A stretch of 64,000 nucleotides of DNA. Origin: Phalacrocorax aristotelis. Lineage: Eukaryota; Chordata; Aves; Suliformes; Phalacrocoracidae. Under the pieces are notes generated by a model that had not been told where the DNA came from, made no database searches, and was given only the letters and a program-made list of their open reading frames with translations. Of this stretch, positions 46,353-55,580 are shown piece by piece. The translations under genes and the position numbers were made by a program. How positions within the stretch are numbered: position 1 is the first letter of the stretch; the number at the start of each line of letters is the position of its first letter. Location of the stretch: NCBI RefSeq assembly GCF_949628215.1, contig NC_134311.1, positions 78,176,090 to 78,240,089 on the forward strand, in the 5' to 3' direction.

Positions 46353-46419
46353 CTACGCTGCGTGGAGGGGAGCGCAGGGCTGCGCCCTGGGCGCGATGCC
46401 TGCTGACTGCTGCCCTCGG

Positions 46420-46666
46420 GGGGCGCGCGCCCACCTTTTGCGCGTGCGTACGTGTGGCTGCACGCCTGCCTGTGCGCGAGCGCGTGTGTGCGGCCCTGCA
46501 GCTGTGCATGTGCGTGGGACTGCGTGCGTGCACACGGTGTGTGCCTGTGTGCGCGCGTGCTGACGGGCGTGTGCCCGAGCACGTGCGTGCGTTTGTGCAT
46601 GTGCTGGCGCCCGTGTATGTGCGTATGTACCTGCGCGTGCACGTGCATCTGTGCGGGCACGTGTCA
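46420..46666. repeat. Degenerate alternating GT/GC tract (left of CR1)
   Basis: About 245 bp dominated by TG, CG and CA steps (units such as GTGCGTGC, GCGCGTG, CACGTGC) on the + strand. Such alternating purine-pyrimidine DNA favours left-handed conformation. Open frames through it on both strands, rich in His/Ala/Arg or Cys/Val, are artefacts. Confidence 0.75.
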
Positions 46667-47178
46667 CAGAATCACAGACGGTTTGGGTTGGAAGCGACCT
46701 TTCGAAGCCACCCAGTCCAACCCCCTGCAGTGAGCAGGGACATCTTCAACTAGATGAGGTTGCTCAGAGCCCCGTCCAGCCTGGCCTTGGGTGTGTCCAG
46801 GGACAGGGTTTCACCACCCTCAGTGTAATGTTTTACTTACATCCAGTCTAGATCTCCCCTGCTTTTTAGTTTAAAACCATCACCCCTTGTCCTGTCACAG
46901 CAGGCCTTGCTAAAGAGGTCACCCCCATCCCTCCTACAGCCCCCTTTAAGCACTGAAAGGCCGCCATAAGGTCCCCCCGCAGCCTTCCCTTCCCCAGGCT
47001 GAACAACCCCAGCTCTCCCAGCCCCTCCTCGCAGCAGGGGGGCTCCAGCCCCCGGAGCATTTCTGTGCCCCCTCTGGCCCCGCTCCAACAGCCCCGTGTC
47101 TGTCCCGTGCTGAGGAGCCCCGAGCTGGAGGCGGCGCTGCAGGGGGGTCTCGCAGAGCGGGGCAGGGGGGCAGGACCA
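46667..47178 (-). mobile_element. CR1 LINE 3' end, - orientation
   Basis: Read in reverse complement this is the same CR1 region as 28641-29180, ending at 46667 with the 'CTGTGATTCTGTGAC' terminus. It has a small deletion in the 3' part relative to that copy and is otherwise very similar, suggesting the same young subfamily. It sits inside an alternating GT/CA tract, which continues on both sides. Confidence 0.9.
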
Positions 47179-47204
47179 CCAAACCGCCCCCCCCCCCCCC
47201 GCCC

Positions 47205-47440
47205 TGCCGGCCTGTGTCTGTGTGCGCGGTCCGCCTGTGCACACGCGCCCGCTTGCGCATACGCACCCACGCGCGCACAAGGCCGGCCCGCGCGTGCCCT
47301 CCGCGTGCGCGCGTGTGCCGGCGGCACGCACCCGCGCACGCACCCGGCCGCAGCCCTGCAGCCACGCAAGCCGCATGCACGAATGCATGCGTGCACCCGT
47401 GCATGCACGCACTCCCGCGCGCCCGCCCGCCGCCCAGCGG
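47205..47440. repeat. Degenerate alternating CA/GC tract (right of CR1)
   Basis: This tract is rich in GCGCAC, ACGCAC and GCATGC units. It is mainly CA-sided on the + strand, opposite to the GT-sided tract left of the CR1. A C-run (about 47187-47200) separates it from the CR1. It grades into the CpG island of ARK2C. Confidence 0.7.
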
Positions 47441-47699
47441 CCGCACGTGCGGGTGGCGGCCCCTCGCGCCCGCCCCGCCCACCACCCCTCCCTCCTTCTC
47501 TCCCATTGGGCGGCGCGTCGGGCGGGAGGGGAGCGGGGGCGGGGCGTGCGGCCGCCGGGGCGCTGCCATTGGCGGCGGGCGTCTTTGTGTGCCGGCGGAG
47601 CGGGCGGGCGCCACTCGCCGCCGCCTCGGGTCGGAGGGGCCGGCGGCACCGGGCCGCGCCGCGCCGCGCCGCGCCGCGCCGCGCCACAAAGGCCGCAGC
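47440..47699 (+). promoter_or_regulatory. ARK2C: ARK2C CpG-island promoter and 5'UTR
   Basis: Extremely GC- and CpG-rich sequence directly upstream of the ARK2C start codon. It contains a GC box GGGGGCGGGG at 47535-47544 and two inverted CCAAT boxes (ATTGG at 47505-47509 and 47568-47572), typical of TATA-less promoters. The transcription start probably lies between about 47580 and 47650. The island continues into the start of the intron to about 47960. Confidence 0.8.
47656..47685 (+). repeat. ARK2C: (GCGCC)6 pentanucleotide repeat in ARK2C 5'UTR
   Basis: Six tandem GCGCC units end 14 nt before the ATG at 47700. The tract is perfect and GC-only, so it could form stable RNA structure in the leader and could vary in length between individuals. 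Confidence 0.85.
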
Positions 47700-47760
47700 A
47701 TGGTCCTGGTGCACGTCGGGTACCTGGTGCTGCCCGTCTTCGGCTCCGTCCGCAACAGAG
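47700..47760 (+). CDS. ARK2C: ARK2C (RNF165) first coding exon, residues 1-20
   Basis: Twenty codons, MVLVHVGYLVLPVFGSVRNR, plus the first base of the next codon, followed by the donor G|GTACCG. The peptide matches the known N-terminus of vertebrate RNF165/ARK2C, a RING-type E3 ubiquitin ligase homologous to the C-terminal half of Arkadia. It enhances BMP-SMAD signalling and motor axon growth in mouse. The start codon has the context GCAGCATGG, with a G at +4 but C rather than a purine at -3. The remaining exons, including the RING, lie beyond the window. No other frame or candidate start fits as well, and the gene's position after ARK2N agrees with conserved vertebrate order. Confidence 0.93.
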
Positions 47761-48689
47761 GTACCGCGGCGTGCGCGGGTTCGCGTCCCGGGGCCTCCCC
47801 GCGGGGAGGGTGGGGGGGGCGGTGGGTGGGTGCCCCCGGGCGCCGATCGCTCCCCCCCGCCCCGCCTAAGGGCTCCGCGCCCCTCTCAGCCCCGGCAGAG
47901 CCCATGCGGGGTACCCTGTGCCCCCCGGGCCGCCCCGCCGCTGGCCCCGCTCCCTCCTGCACCCCCAGGCTGCGCCTCGGTAGCTACATCCTCCTTCTTT
48001 TTATTTTATTCTTTAAATTTTATTTTATTTTTTAATTTAACCCACCACCCCCTGCTCAACCCCCCCCCCCCCCCCCCCGTCTAGCCACCAGGCCATCTCA
48101 GCGTAGCTGTAGACGATAACAGCCATTTTTGTACCTTCATCCTGTTTAGCTGAGTACATTGCACTGTAAATTCCTGTTAAGTGGATTCATTTTGCTGTGG
48201 TCGTCGGGCGCAGAGACTCCCCGGGGGGGCTTTTAGGGAGGGTGGAGGGCTAAAAAACCCCCAAATTGCGGCCAAACCCGCCCCCCCCCCTTTAAATTAA
48301 ATCAGCGACGAGAAATCCACCAAGGAGATGCAATTATCTTTTAATTCCAAAAATAAAACTGGGAGAGAGCTGGAGAGTAAGGTCTGTGGTTGAACGGGGG
48401 ATAAAAGACCCCCAAGAGCCTCTGGCGAGGGTGGCCTGCAGAGGGGAGCAGCGCCCCTGGCCCCGGCGGCGGCTCCGCAGCCCAGAGCTGTCCCCCGCGG
48501 GCGCTCGCCCACCCAGCCGCTCGCCCGGCCGCCCCACGCTCCATCCCGCCCGGCCCCGGCAGCCACAAGTGTCCCGTCCCATTAGCGCACCTCCGACGTG
48601 GCACGCATCCCTCCACACCCCGCCAAAAAAAAAAAAAAATCCCCAATCTGACTGCGAAAAGAGACAACTGGCAAAATGGGTTTCCATTA
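47761..48689 (+). other. ARK2C: ARK2C intron 1, CpG-island shore
   Basis: GC-rich sequence after the donor, grading into mixed sequence. It includes a 19-base C-run (48060-48078), a T/A-rich patch (47995-48040) and another C-run near 48284. Open frames crossing the exon (for example 47065-48084) are composition artefacts. Confidence 0.7.
48060..48078. repeat. poly-C run
   Basis: Nineteen consecutive C residues, which could form an i-motif or, on the other strand, a G-quadruplex. Length is likely variable. Confidence 0.8.
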
Positions 48690-49045
48690 AACAGGGATAA
48701 CATTTTTTTCTGCTGTGCTAAATTACTTCCTGTTCTTATTTTGTGGGTAATTTTCTGTATCGAATATCCTTTGGTTGTGTATCTTCACCTTTTTCTTGTA
48801 CTAAAACTAAAGCATGGTCTGTATTTTTTTACATTACCTAGTTTCTGATGTAAATCTCTCTGTAGAGACATACCCTGCTGAAATGTAATGTGCTGTAGCC
48901 TATACATCTGCTCAGTGTACGCTGCTTTTGTTCTGTTGCCCTTCCATAGCATGGTGGGCCTTGCCTTTTTGTATTGTGTGCATGATGACATTGTTACACA
49001 CGATTCCACTAATACTAATATACGATCTCTCAATAAAGAAACTAG
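48690..49045 (+). other. 3'UTR-like block with AATAAA in ARK2C intron 1
   Basis: AT-rich, complex, repeat-free sequence with T-rich stretches ends in CTCAATAAAGAAACTAG, with AATAAA at 49032-49037. The texture is that of a conserved 3'UTR end. It might be an intronic polyadenylation site for a short ARK2C transcript, a 3'-end retrocopy of another gene, or a noncoding element. No poly-A tail or coding remnant is seen. Confidence 0.3.
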
Positions 49046-50890
49046 TTTTCCTATATTAACCTAGTGTGCTTTTTCTATTGCTGTTTTCCCATTTATTGTC
49101 GTATCCTGCTGTTTAGATTTTTTCCTTGCTTTCCCCCATCGTGAGGTTTGAGTGAGTGGATTTTTTTCCCCGTAGTGCAGATATGGGGGCTTTTTAATAC
49201 ATATTTTTTTTTAATTCTCCTGTCCCATATCTACCCTCAGCATTAGTCTGTGTGTTCATACTCCCTAGACGCACAGTCCATGTTACTGTTGTGCCGATGC
49301 AGAGTTCTCTTTTACTGCAGAATAGAAAAAAAAAAAAAAAAAGTATATAAAACCAAGCCCTCATTATTAATCAAAAAAAGATAATATTCGATGAAGGGTC
49401 TGCTGCTTATTTCATTCTAGTTACAACATTACACATTCCTTACCAGACTGATATCAAAATGAGAGGGATGACCTCCGTATGGATGGGGGGAATTATATAT
49501 ATATATATATATTACTTTTTTTAAAAAAACTGATTACCAAGAGGTAAATGAGCCTGGAAGAAAAAAATCCCTCTAATCTATTAGCTGTATGTTTAAACAT
49601 ACACATATATCCGAGTGCCCTGCCCACCATCTGCTAGGCGAGGAGTTGCTGTGCCTCAGTCCCGCGGCGACTAGCACGCTATAAATATCTTCACTAGACC
49701 CCTGCAAGGCAGGGCTCGTAAAGCTGTCCCAGCTGCTAATGTTGTAACTACATTTTCCTGCTTGAAGCCTCCAGGCCCACCATCTTCTGAATAACCCGAT
49801 TTGGTCAAAAGAGCAAACTATGGGGCTGGGAGAAAGTCCTGGGAAGCCTTAAAAAATTGGAAGCGGGGAGGGATGCACAGCAAAATTGTGGCCAGCGAGC
49901 AATTTTGCTGCAGCTGCAAAGCGATAATAATACCGATCACCTCTCCTTGTTCCTGTGCCAGACCTCCTTTCCCAGGTCTGCAAAATGGTCCTTTAAAACC
50001 TCCCAATTTTGGCTTGGATCCCACCAGAAACTGAGGGAAGTCAGGGCTCCCGAAAGCAGGAGATGGAGCTGGGGCTGGGGTGGGGGGGTGGGGGGGAAGC
50101 ATCCTGCCTTAACTGCATTTCCACGGAAGGTGGGGAGACACAGGATTGGTTATTTGTCTTTAATGAGGGGAAGACAAATTCAGCAGGTCGGTGGTTCCCA
50201 CCGCTAAAATTTCGAGAGGAGCCACTAGCAAACAAAACAAAAGCAAGTGGCTCCAGCAACCCGCCCTGCCTTACCCCAGCATCCCTTGAAGAGACGCATC
50301 ATTTTGCAAGGCTGTGCCTTTCCACCTCCCTCCTAGCTTTATCCTGAGTTTGGTTGTTTTTTGTTTTTTGTTTTTTTTTTAAAACATTTATTTATTATTT
50401 CCTTCTCCATATTTCCTTTTCCGTGTATCTCGATGACTGTTTGGCCATCCTGTCCCCCCCCTGTATGAGCACAAGCGGGTGCCCCCCTGCTCCCCCCCTG
50501 GATGTAGTGTATGCCGTGGCCCTTTGTTCTCGCTCCATCCTCTCCCCGGGCCAGCGCTGAGCTCCGTGCCTGACACATGTCCCCGTACGCATCCCGAGGA
50601 GGGAGGCTGTGCTTCTCGCTTGCATGAAGGGAGACATGCATGCCTGTTGGGGCTGATCATTTTCCAATGTGATTTCTTCTTTTCACCCCCCCCCTTTTTT
50701 TTTTTTTATAAATTTTTTTAATTCAACCCCCACGTGAGACAATGAGATTTGGTTTATGGTATGGGAAAAAATCCTCCCCCACCCCTGCCCTACCCCAAAA
50801 CCCCCAACACGGATAAATCCAGTCCCCTCTGAAACGTACCTCGCGCCACAGACACCTGCCGGCAGCTGCCCCTTTGTTAGGAGCGGCGGA
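49046..50890 (+). other. ARK2C: ARK2C intron 1, mixed sequence
   Basis: Unique-looking intronic DNA with simple repeats: A-run 49327-49342, TA repeat 49493-49513, T-runs about 50358-50380 and 50695-50707. No coding or mobile element was recognised. Confidence 0.65.
49493..49513. repeat. (TA)n microsatellite
   Basis: About ten TA dinucleotides in tandem. Confidence 0.85.
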
Positions 50891-51065
50891 TTCACTGCAG
50901 CGAGTGTAATAACCCCCCAGATCTTCTGCAAATTAGCGCTAATACAGAGCAACACTGTTTGGTCAATATACTCTGAGGATACCTTGGTAATCTAATCGTA
51001 CAGAAAGCTGCTGGGTTAATGGCAACTCGTACTAAGACAATTTATCATCCGCATCATATTTTGAC
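50891..51065. promoter_or_regulatory. Candidate conserved regulatory element with perfect 12-bp palindrome
   Basis: AT-rich complex sequence containing ATTAGCGCTAAT (50932-50943), a perfect palindrome with two opposed TAAT homeodomain cores, and further TAAT/ATTA sites around 50990-51050 (GGTAATCTAATCG, GGGTTAATGG). It looks like an enhancer. Motif-based inference only. Confidence 0.35.
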
Positions 51066-54000
51066 CTGTCTTGTTAGAAACACATTCTTACAAGAGGAAA
51101 CATTTCCCCCACTCCTCCGCCTCCCAGCCTTATTAGTCGGTAACCACCAGGCTTTCATAGCTCATAATCCATCAAATGCTTCCACAATTTAATGACTTAA
51201 TTCCTTTGACACTCCCGAGTCTCGAAACGACACCTGGTACAAAGAAAATAATTTTTTTTTGATTTTAGCATCATGGGCTGAGGAAATCCAAGACGAGTCA
51301 CGTGCTGGGGTGCTGCTGTGGGTGTGGAGGCACATGCGGTGGTTTCTATAAAGCCTGTACATCTCTCCAGCACCAACCTGTACTTCTGGGCTGCTTTAAA
51401 TAACTTCTTTCAGTAACAGGGAGACGGATAATCCCAAACACGAACAAAACAGGCTCTGAGATTCATTTATATAAAGGTTGTGTAAAGGTCTTGAACACAT
51501 CTGCGTGTATTTAATGACGCCAAATAGGAGCTGGACCAATCTGTCTCTCACACAGTGTTCAGGGTGTTGTCACAATTTCCATCATTTTTAAGAAAAAGGT
51601 AAACAAATAGCGGTCACATTTTGCTCATGCTGGGAATTATCAGCAGAGACTAATGAAAGCTGATCTGGATTTACCTCGCTGTTTGCAGATCCGGCCCCAT
51701 GGAAATGTGTTATTTAAGAACCGGTGAGTTGGTGCCCGAGCGAGAAAGCAAATGCAGCTGCGGAGCTGGAGGGGGTGGATTGGCGGGTGTTTGCCACAAA
51801 ACCCAGGAGCTGCTGTGGCCAAGGCGGGGGGACAAGGTGGTGGGGACATGGTGGGGACATAGTCCGGCATTGCTCGGTGCATCCCGGACAGAATATGGGG
51901 TGCGAAACGGGGCGGGGGGGCTGAGGTCCGTAGGCGCCAGGATGCTGCTATAACCACCCCGGGCCTCGCAGAGTCACCAGTCTTGCGCCGAGTCCTCCTC
52001 CGTGAACCTCCTGGAAGGACTGTCCTAGAGTAAGTCTGAGCTTCCTTTTTTGTTGTTGTTGTTTTAAACCCTGCTTGTAATTCGGGGAGCACCTCGTGAG
52101 CTGAAAGGGGAGGATGGAATGCTGCTGGGGCAGGCACGGGAGCCCTGTCCTCCCAAACCCGTAGGAGGGCCCCTGCCAAGTTCCACAGGGAGCACGTGTG
52201 ACATCCACGACTGGCTCATCCCTCTCCACCGACCAGATGGATGATTGTTGCAACCACTGGAGGTGCAGGGGTGGCCGGAGAGGGGAAGATGGCTCTCTCG
52301 AGGGCCCTGTGAGGCATGACACCGGGTAGCAAGGGCATGGGCATCCCCTCCAGCCCGTTTAACTGCTGGTATAAACCCAAACCATGCGATGGGGCTTCCT
52401 CATGTCAAAACTGGAAGGTCTTTATCTCTAGAGGTGTTCTAAAATGGACACGTGCTGCAGCAGGTCAGCAGAGAAAAACCTTTCCCTGTCCTTAACCTGG
52501 GAACACTTGTTTTGAGGAGCATTGCATACATGTGCCCAAAATACAAGGGGAGACTTTCTGGAAGGTCTTCTACATCTAGATCCTCTTTGATATCCATAAC
52601 CTCCAAGACCAGAGTTGGTTTTGCAATTGAGAGAGGTGTGATGGCACCGCCAAATGTCATGTGACTCTTGGGCATCTCCTGGTATTTGGGTGTTTCTACA
52701 TAAACCCACAGCTCCTGGAGTTGGGTGATAGCCCAAGGCTTTTTGATTACAGGGTAGTATGTAAAATAAAGCTTCACACTGCTGCTTATGGCAAACCTGG
52801 TGCTCAAAACTCAGAAGTCAGCTACAACACTCAGGAGGTTTCTCAGCTGACGCTGTGGTTTAGGAAGGAGAAGGGCAATGTGTGGCTGTGGTGGGGCCAG
52901 GGCAGGGACCTGCAGGTGGGCAGCAAGAGTTGGGCTAAGACCCAGTGGGGAAAATTATAATTTTCTCCTTTTTTGGGTTGAGTCTGGGGAGAAGGAGTGG
53001 GTCAGTCAGCAGAGGGGTCGGGGTTTCCCAAGCCATGATGTGCCCATCAGCAGCTCTGCACAGGATCTCGTGGGAGACTCCCCAGTTTAATCCTTGCATG
53101 GTCTTGCCTTACGCGTAAACCTTCTTGGGGAGAAACTTGGGTCTTTTGGGGGTAAAGTAAAATAAATAAATAAATAAATCATTTTTCAGCTAGACTAGCA
53201 GATCGTGTTTTTTTCAGGGACCAGGCTTCCGTGCCGGGGAGCTGAGCTTGGCAGAGCTCAGTAGAGCCAGGACACAGGGAAAGCAAACCCATGTCTGCCC
53301 TGTGCCTCCCCACCACCTTTGCTTAACCCTTCCTGCTCCTCCTCTTCTCAGTTTTGCAGTCTCCTGGGACTTTTTCTCACCCATTTTCCTGCCTGCTGGT
53401 CTTTTACATTTCCCAGCCCCAGCTGGTTTGGGTTGGTTGGCACGTTCTGTGGTGGATCCCTCTTGGTAAGTGTCCTTAACCACTCTTGTTTTCTCTCACT
53501 ACTTTTAAAGTCTGCAAAATGTGCCTGCAGGAGAGTTGCACATGTATGGTTTGTAGCTCTTTAACTAAGATTATTGCTTTGGTTTGAGTAAGCCCGGTGG
53601 GGTCAGGAGCAACGCAGATGCTGGAAGCAGTGAAGATGCAGGTTATGGGGAGAGACCATAGGGGGCAGCTTTGTCCCCATGCGCTGGGACCCTTCAAAGG
53701 CAGGACATGCCTGTGGTGAGATGTTCGGATCAGGATTTCATCAGCTCAGAGAAGGACCTCGTGCCTCTGTCTCTCACCCAACGTCCCTGTGCTCCCAGCC
53801 ACTCACAGCAGCTGCCCTGCCTGGAGGTGACACCCTGACGTGTGGGTGAGCATTGGCTTAGACCATAACCACTGGCCGTTGCTGTCTTTCCCTGGGGGGC
53901 TCAAGTGATGCTGTGGAGTTGTTGCTGCGTTTTGCTCTTCCATCTCCTTCCCACATGGTGCAAGGAGCAGCCATTTCCCTAAACAAGGAGAAAGCTGGGC

Positions 54001-55199
54001 CATGGGTACCTTCTGGGACTTCTTTGAAGGCCGCTTGAGCGGGACTTTGATGGAGCTGGACAGCCTGCCAGGCCAGGTGTCCAGGCACCCAACACCGGGG
54101 CTAGGTTAGGAACAGCTCCAAAACCCTGTTCTTCTCTTCTCCAGCCTTGTGGGGGGTCTCTAAAAGACATTCAGAAACACAGTCCCTGAGGCACCTGCCA
54201 TGCTGCAGCTGCTCCCCACATTAGGCTCTTCCAGTGGAGAGCGGGACTGGGAAACATCCCCATAGCAAATCTGCCCCCCCCAGCAGTGCTTTGTGTTGTG
54301 TCTCTGGGCTTTCTCATTCTCCTGGTGGCATCTGACTCTTCCTTCGGTCACACTGCTTGCTCAAAGTCCTGATATACCCAAAGGCATCCTGGTTTTTTTT
54401 GGAAACTGTGGGTGCGTGAGGAGGCACCGCTCATGAGTACTTGCCCAACCAACCTGTTTCCATGATACATGTGCTTGAAAAATGGGCACCTGCAGAAAAA
54501 GGAAAGCTTTCTCCTGTTTCTTTGCTTTTTGATAGAGAGAAGGTGCCTGTTCTTACACAGCCCTGCAGCATTGGTAGGATCTCGTTCGCCTGTACTCCCT
54601 GGGGCAGCAGAGAATGTTTGTCTGGTCCGTTCAGGGCTGATCATCATCAGCTGGTGGGAGCTGAGACTTAAATAAAGTCTCCTGGGAGCCCTAAACCTCA
54701 GTGAGAGGCAGCTGGAATCAGAAGCTGTGGGTTCATGGTGAAGCTGCCAGATTGTGGGATCAGACAACAAGCTAGAAAGGTCTGAACTTGTTTACCTGCG
54801 AATAAATGCAAAATAAGTCCTCAATTTTTAAAAGAGTCACTTGGTATTTATACTGGGATGAGTAAGAAGAGAGTCTAGTTTGAGGTGTTTTTTCTTCTTC
54901 TTTTATAAACAAAGTAATTGGCAGCAAACTGACCACAGTCTAAAGGTATCTTCTATGCGTGAGGGTTTGGTGATGCAGTTACCTTTGCAAGACTATCAGC
55001 TTATTTTCAGCCCTGGTGTGGCATTTGTTGTCAGATTTGAGCAGGAGCTTTTTTTAAATCTCAGGCAGCATCCAAAGGCAACGGGGGTGCTAATGCTTCA
55101 GGAGAGGTGTCTGTCAAGCCTGGCAGTTTCCACATCCTCCAGGTGGAATATACCATGTCTCTAATTTGCCCAGCAGGAAAGGAGCTGTAAATCTCAAGC
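51066..55199 (+). other. ARK2C: ARK2C intron 1, middle part
   Basis: About 4.1 kb of intronic DNA without recognised mobile elements. It holds an (AAAT)n repeat at 53159-53179. Some AT-rich patches, for example 51400-51660, could be conserved, but motifs are not specific. Open frames are short and overlapping. Confidence 0.6.
53159..53179. repeat. (AAAT)n microsatellite
   Basis: About five AAAT/AAATA units in tandem. Confidence 0.8.
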
Positions 55200-55580
55200 A
55201 GATTACCACACTTGTTGTTGTGGTTTGCTAAATCCACATTTCTCTTTCTTGTAGCCTGGCCTTTAATATTAATATCTTCAATTTCATTTATAAATTCACT
55301 TATCAGCTTTCATTAGTCATCCCATTAATGATCCCAGGCAATAAATTTGTCATTTGACGTCAAAAGGCAGATTAAGGGACTTGTAGAGCCTTGGGAAACA
55401 GCTTCATACTGCACCAGAATTATAGCGGTTGGCATATGAGGCTAATACTATGTATAATTTGCATCTGCTGCTCAGGGGATGAGTGATTATTTTATATATT
55501 TAGCTGAAAACAAGAGCATTTCTTAATCATGAATGGTGTTACATTTCCTGCAAACTCTGCAGTATTATGAATCATTGGTC
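55200..55580. promoter_or_regulatory. Candidate neural-type enhancer (CRE, POU octamer, E-box, homeodomain sites)
   Basis: AT-rich, repeat-free block inside ARK2C intron 1. It contains CATTAATG (55323-55330), a perfect palindromic CRE TGACGTCA (55355-55362), and the POU octamer ATTTGCAT (55457-55464), whose last three bases start an E-box CATCTG (55462-55467). It also has many TAAT/ATTA cores between 55260 and 55560. The overlap of octamer and E-box recalls POU plus proneural bHLH elements. ARK2C is strongly neural in mammals, so the location fits. Function is inferred. Confidence 0.45.

Noticed and set aside
46205..46753. 182-codon + strand frame and its minus-strand partners
   Set aside because: It spans a CR1 tail and the GT/GC repeat; the Cys/Val/Arg-repetitive product follows from the repeat.
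46837..48084. Several 200-340 codon open frames on both strands around the ARK2C promoter
   Set aside because: They run through CR1, alternating GC/CA tracts and the CpG island, where stop codons are rare. The Arg/Ala/Pro/Gly-rich composition is a GC artefact, and only the 61 nt at 47700-47760 match a known protein.
51525..51540. CArG-box-like CCAAATAGG
   Set aside because: Only five A/T bases lie between CC and GG instead of six, so it is not a serum-response element.
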